Origin: Oryzobacter telluris
GTDB taxonomy: Bacteria; Actinomycetota; Actinomycetes; Actinomycetales; Dermatophilaceae
Assembly (NCBI RefSeq): GCF_043099285.1
Contig: NZ_CP170723.1
Span: forward strand, 2,232,001 to 2,296,000
DNA length: 64,000 nt
Direction: 5' to 3'
Shown: piece by piece, positions 63,195 to 64,000 of the stretch
Layout: every line of letters begins with the position of its first letter
How positions within the stretch are numbered: position 1 is the stretch's first letter
Position numbers and translations under genes: made by a program
The notes under the pieces: model-generated
Databases searched by the model: none
What the model was told of the DNA's origin: nothing
What the model saw: only the letters and a program-made list of their open reading frames with translations

Positions 63195-63461
63195 ATGGAC
63201 CTGACGTCCTGTCCCGAGTGCGGCCACGCCGCCGAGGTCGAGTCCCGCGAGGTGTGGGAGGGCACCGACGGGCCGGTCGAGCACGCCACGGTGCGGTGCG
63301 TGGTGAACCACCGGTTCGTGCTGCCGGTGGCGTCGCTGTCCGACGTCCGGCTCGCCCCGGAGGTCTCCACGCCGCTGGACGGTTCTCAGGTGACACCGGA
63401 CATCAGCCGCTGGGCACCGTGGCCGCTGGTGCGGGTGCGCCGGTTGCCACGCACGGACTGA
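63195..63461 (+). CDS. Small protein with N-terminal zinc-ribbon-like motif
   Basis: An 88-residue protein with a CPEC motif near the N-terminus (LTSCPECGHAAEV) and a later cysteine and histidine in VRCVVNHRFVLP. Together these could form a four-ligand zinc site. The rest predicts short strands. GGAGGAGG stands before ATG 63195, a strong ribosome site. No family is recognised. It is divergent from the DUF3105 gene, 206 bp apart. Confidence 0.65.
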   Translation: MDLTSCPECGHAAEVESREVWEGTDGPVEHATVRCVVNHRFVLPVASLSDVRLAPEVSTPLDGSQVTPDISRWAPWPLVRVRRLPRTD

Positions 63462-63618
63462 CCCCACCGGCCGACGCACGGACACGTCGACGAGGGGTCG
63501 CGCGCGTGCGCGGGCGAACGCTGCTGACATGGCGATGGCCGGGACGGGCTGAGAACCCCTCTCAGGCGTCCCTCTCGCGGTCACGAATAACGCCGATAAT
63601 CCACATTATGTCATTCTA

Positions 63619-64000
63619 ATGAATCCTGCCCCCTCCCCGGTGTCGCTCCCGCCATCCGAGGACGTCGCGGCACCGAACGACGGGAATGATCCCCGACCGC
63701 CCCGCCGTTGGCCCGTCGTGACCGACCAGCCGCTCGCACCGCTCGACTACGCGAACCGCACCGGACGCCGACCCGGCGTCGGCGTGCGTGCGCTCGGCGT
63801 CGTCCTCCCGGGCGTCCGTGCCGTGCAGGCCCAGGCCGAGCCCTACGCGGCCGCCTGGCACGCGCACAACCGGCTGGCCCTGGACTCCCCCGGCCGGCGC
63901 TGGGTCGTCCTCGGTGACTCGATGGCCCAGGGCGTCGGCGCGTCCGCGTGGGACGCCGGCTGGGTGAACCAGGTGCAGGACTGGCTCACCGCGGCCGGAC
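63619..64000 (+). CDS. SGNH/GDSL-family hydrolase (partial, N-terminal part)
   Basis: The frame is open from ATG 63619 to the right edge (127 codons). The conserved GDS block (RRWVVLGDSMAQGVGAS) lies near residue 95 and holds the catalytic serine. Before it is a Pro-rich leader without a clear signal peptide; an in-frame GTG at 63718 is an alternative start. Such enzymes are esterases, lipases or acyltransferases. The catalytic Asp-His pair would lie outside the window. The promoter region at 63580-63618 is unusually AT-rich. Confidence 0.75.
   Translation, partial: MNPAPSPVSLPPSEDVAAPNDGNDPRPPRRWPVVTDQPLAPLDYANRTGRRPGVGVRALGVVLPGVRAVQAQAEPYAAAWHAHNRLALDSPGRRWVVLGDSMAQGVGASAWDAGWVNQVQDWLTAAG

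Noticed and set aside
63708..63917. Small plus-strand frame inside the GDSL gene
   Set aside because: The frame starting at 63619 carries the GDS motif; this one is an arginine-rich shadow in another frame.

Overview
The window is GC-rich, densely packed chromosomal DNA from an actinobacterium. The markers are a complete Pup-proteasome system, mycothiol synthesis (mshC), F420-type luciferase-like oxidoreductases, RbpA, a HelY-type helicase, PafB/PafC and many small families restricted to actinobacteria (DUF3090, SCO1664, DUF5703, DUF3866, DUF3054). Gene content and order resemble Micrococcales, most likely Intrasporangiaceae; that placement is inference. No rRNA, tRNA, CRISPR array, insertion sequence or prophage gene was seen. 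Most genes look like core chromosome. About 26 of them have a TANNNT -10 hexamer ending 5 to 8 bases before the start codon, the pattern of leaderless transcription.

Layout. 1-7.6 kb: a sugar kinase divergent from a partial LacD-like aldolase, an M20 peptidase, a DUF5703 protein, an acidic-tailed protein, an aldo/keto reductase, an F420-type oxidoreductase, UppP and CorA. 7.6-13.5 kb: the conserved run phosphomutase-DUF3090-SCO1664-mshC, interrupted by a cbiMNQO-type Ni/Co ECF transporter preceded by a Nur-box-like palindrome. 13.5-21 kb: PAC2 protein, HAD phosphatase, RecB-like nuclease, B12-dependent methionine synthase and a site-2 protease. 21-43.7 kb: trmI, the proteasomal ATPase mpa, then a roughly 5 kb block that separates mpa from dop (2'-5' RNA ligase-like protein, LLM oxidoreductase, M15 peptidase, DUF3054, a PRPP-synthase homologue and a frameshifted esterase). 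This is followed by dop-pup-prcB-prcA-pafA, two FKBPs, pafBC, tatA, tatC, a lipid kinase and helY.

43.7-54.4 kb: a VOC/AraC pair, a 5'-3' exonuclease and an Lrp/AsnC regulator lead into what I read as a lysine degradation module of the 3,5-diaminohexanoate type. It contains lysine 2,3-aminomutase (kamA), 3,5-diaminohexanoate dehydrogenase (kdd), the B12-dependent beta-lysine 5,6-aminomutase (kamD, kamE) and a 3-aminobutyryl-CoA ammonia-lyase-like hotdog protein (kal). An amidohydrolase and a carboxymuconolactone-decarboxylase-like gene lie inside it. The cleavage enzyme kce is not in the window. 54.4-64 kb: lnt and ppm (separate, overlapping genes), fxsA, rbpA with a sigma-R-type promoter, an Atg22-like MFS transporter, an M15 carboxypeptidase with a coiled coil, a tail-less SSB, a DUF305/DUF3105 membrane pair and the start of a GDSL hydrolase.

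How the parts connect. Two B12 enzymes (MetH, KamDE) and a Ni/Co importer occur in the same 50 kb. PafBC, the proteasome, HelY and RbpA belong to stress and DNA-damage physiology. TatA and TatC can export the Tat-signal peptidoglycan hydrolase at 25.4 kb. Several long inverted repeats (15-24 bp stems without U-tracts) sit directly behind genes and probably act as terminators.
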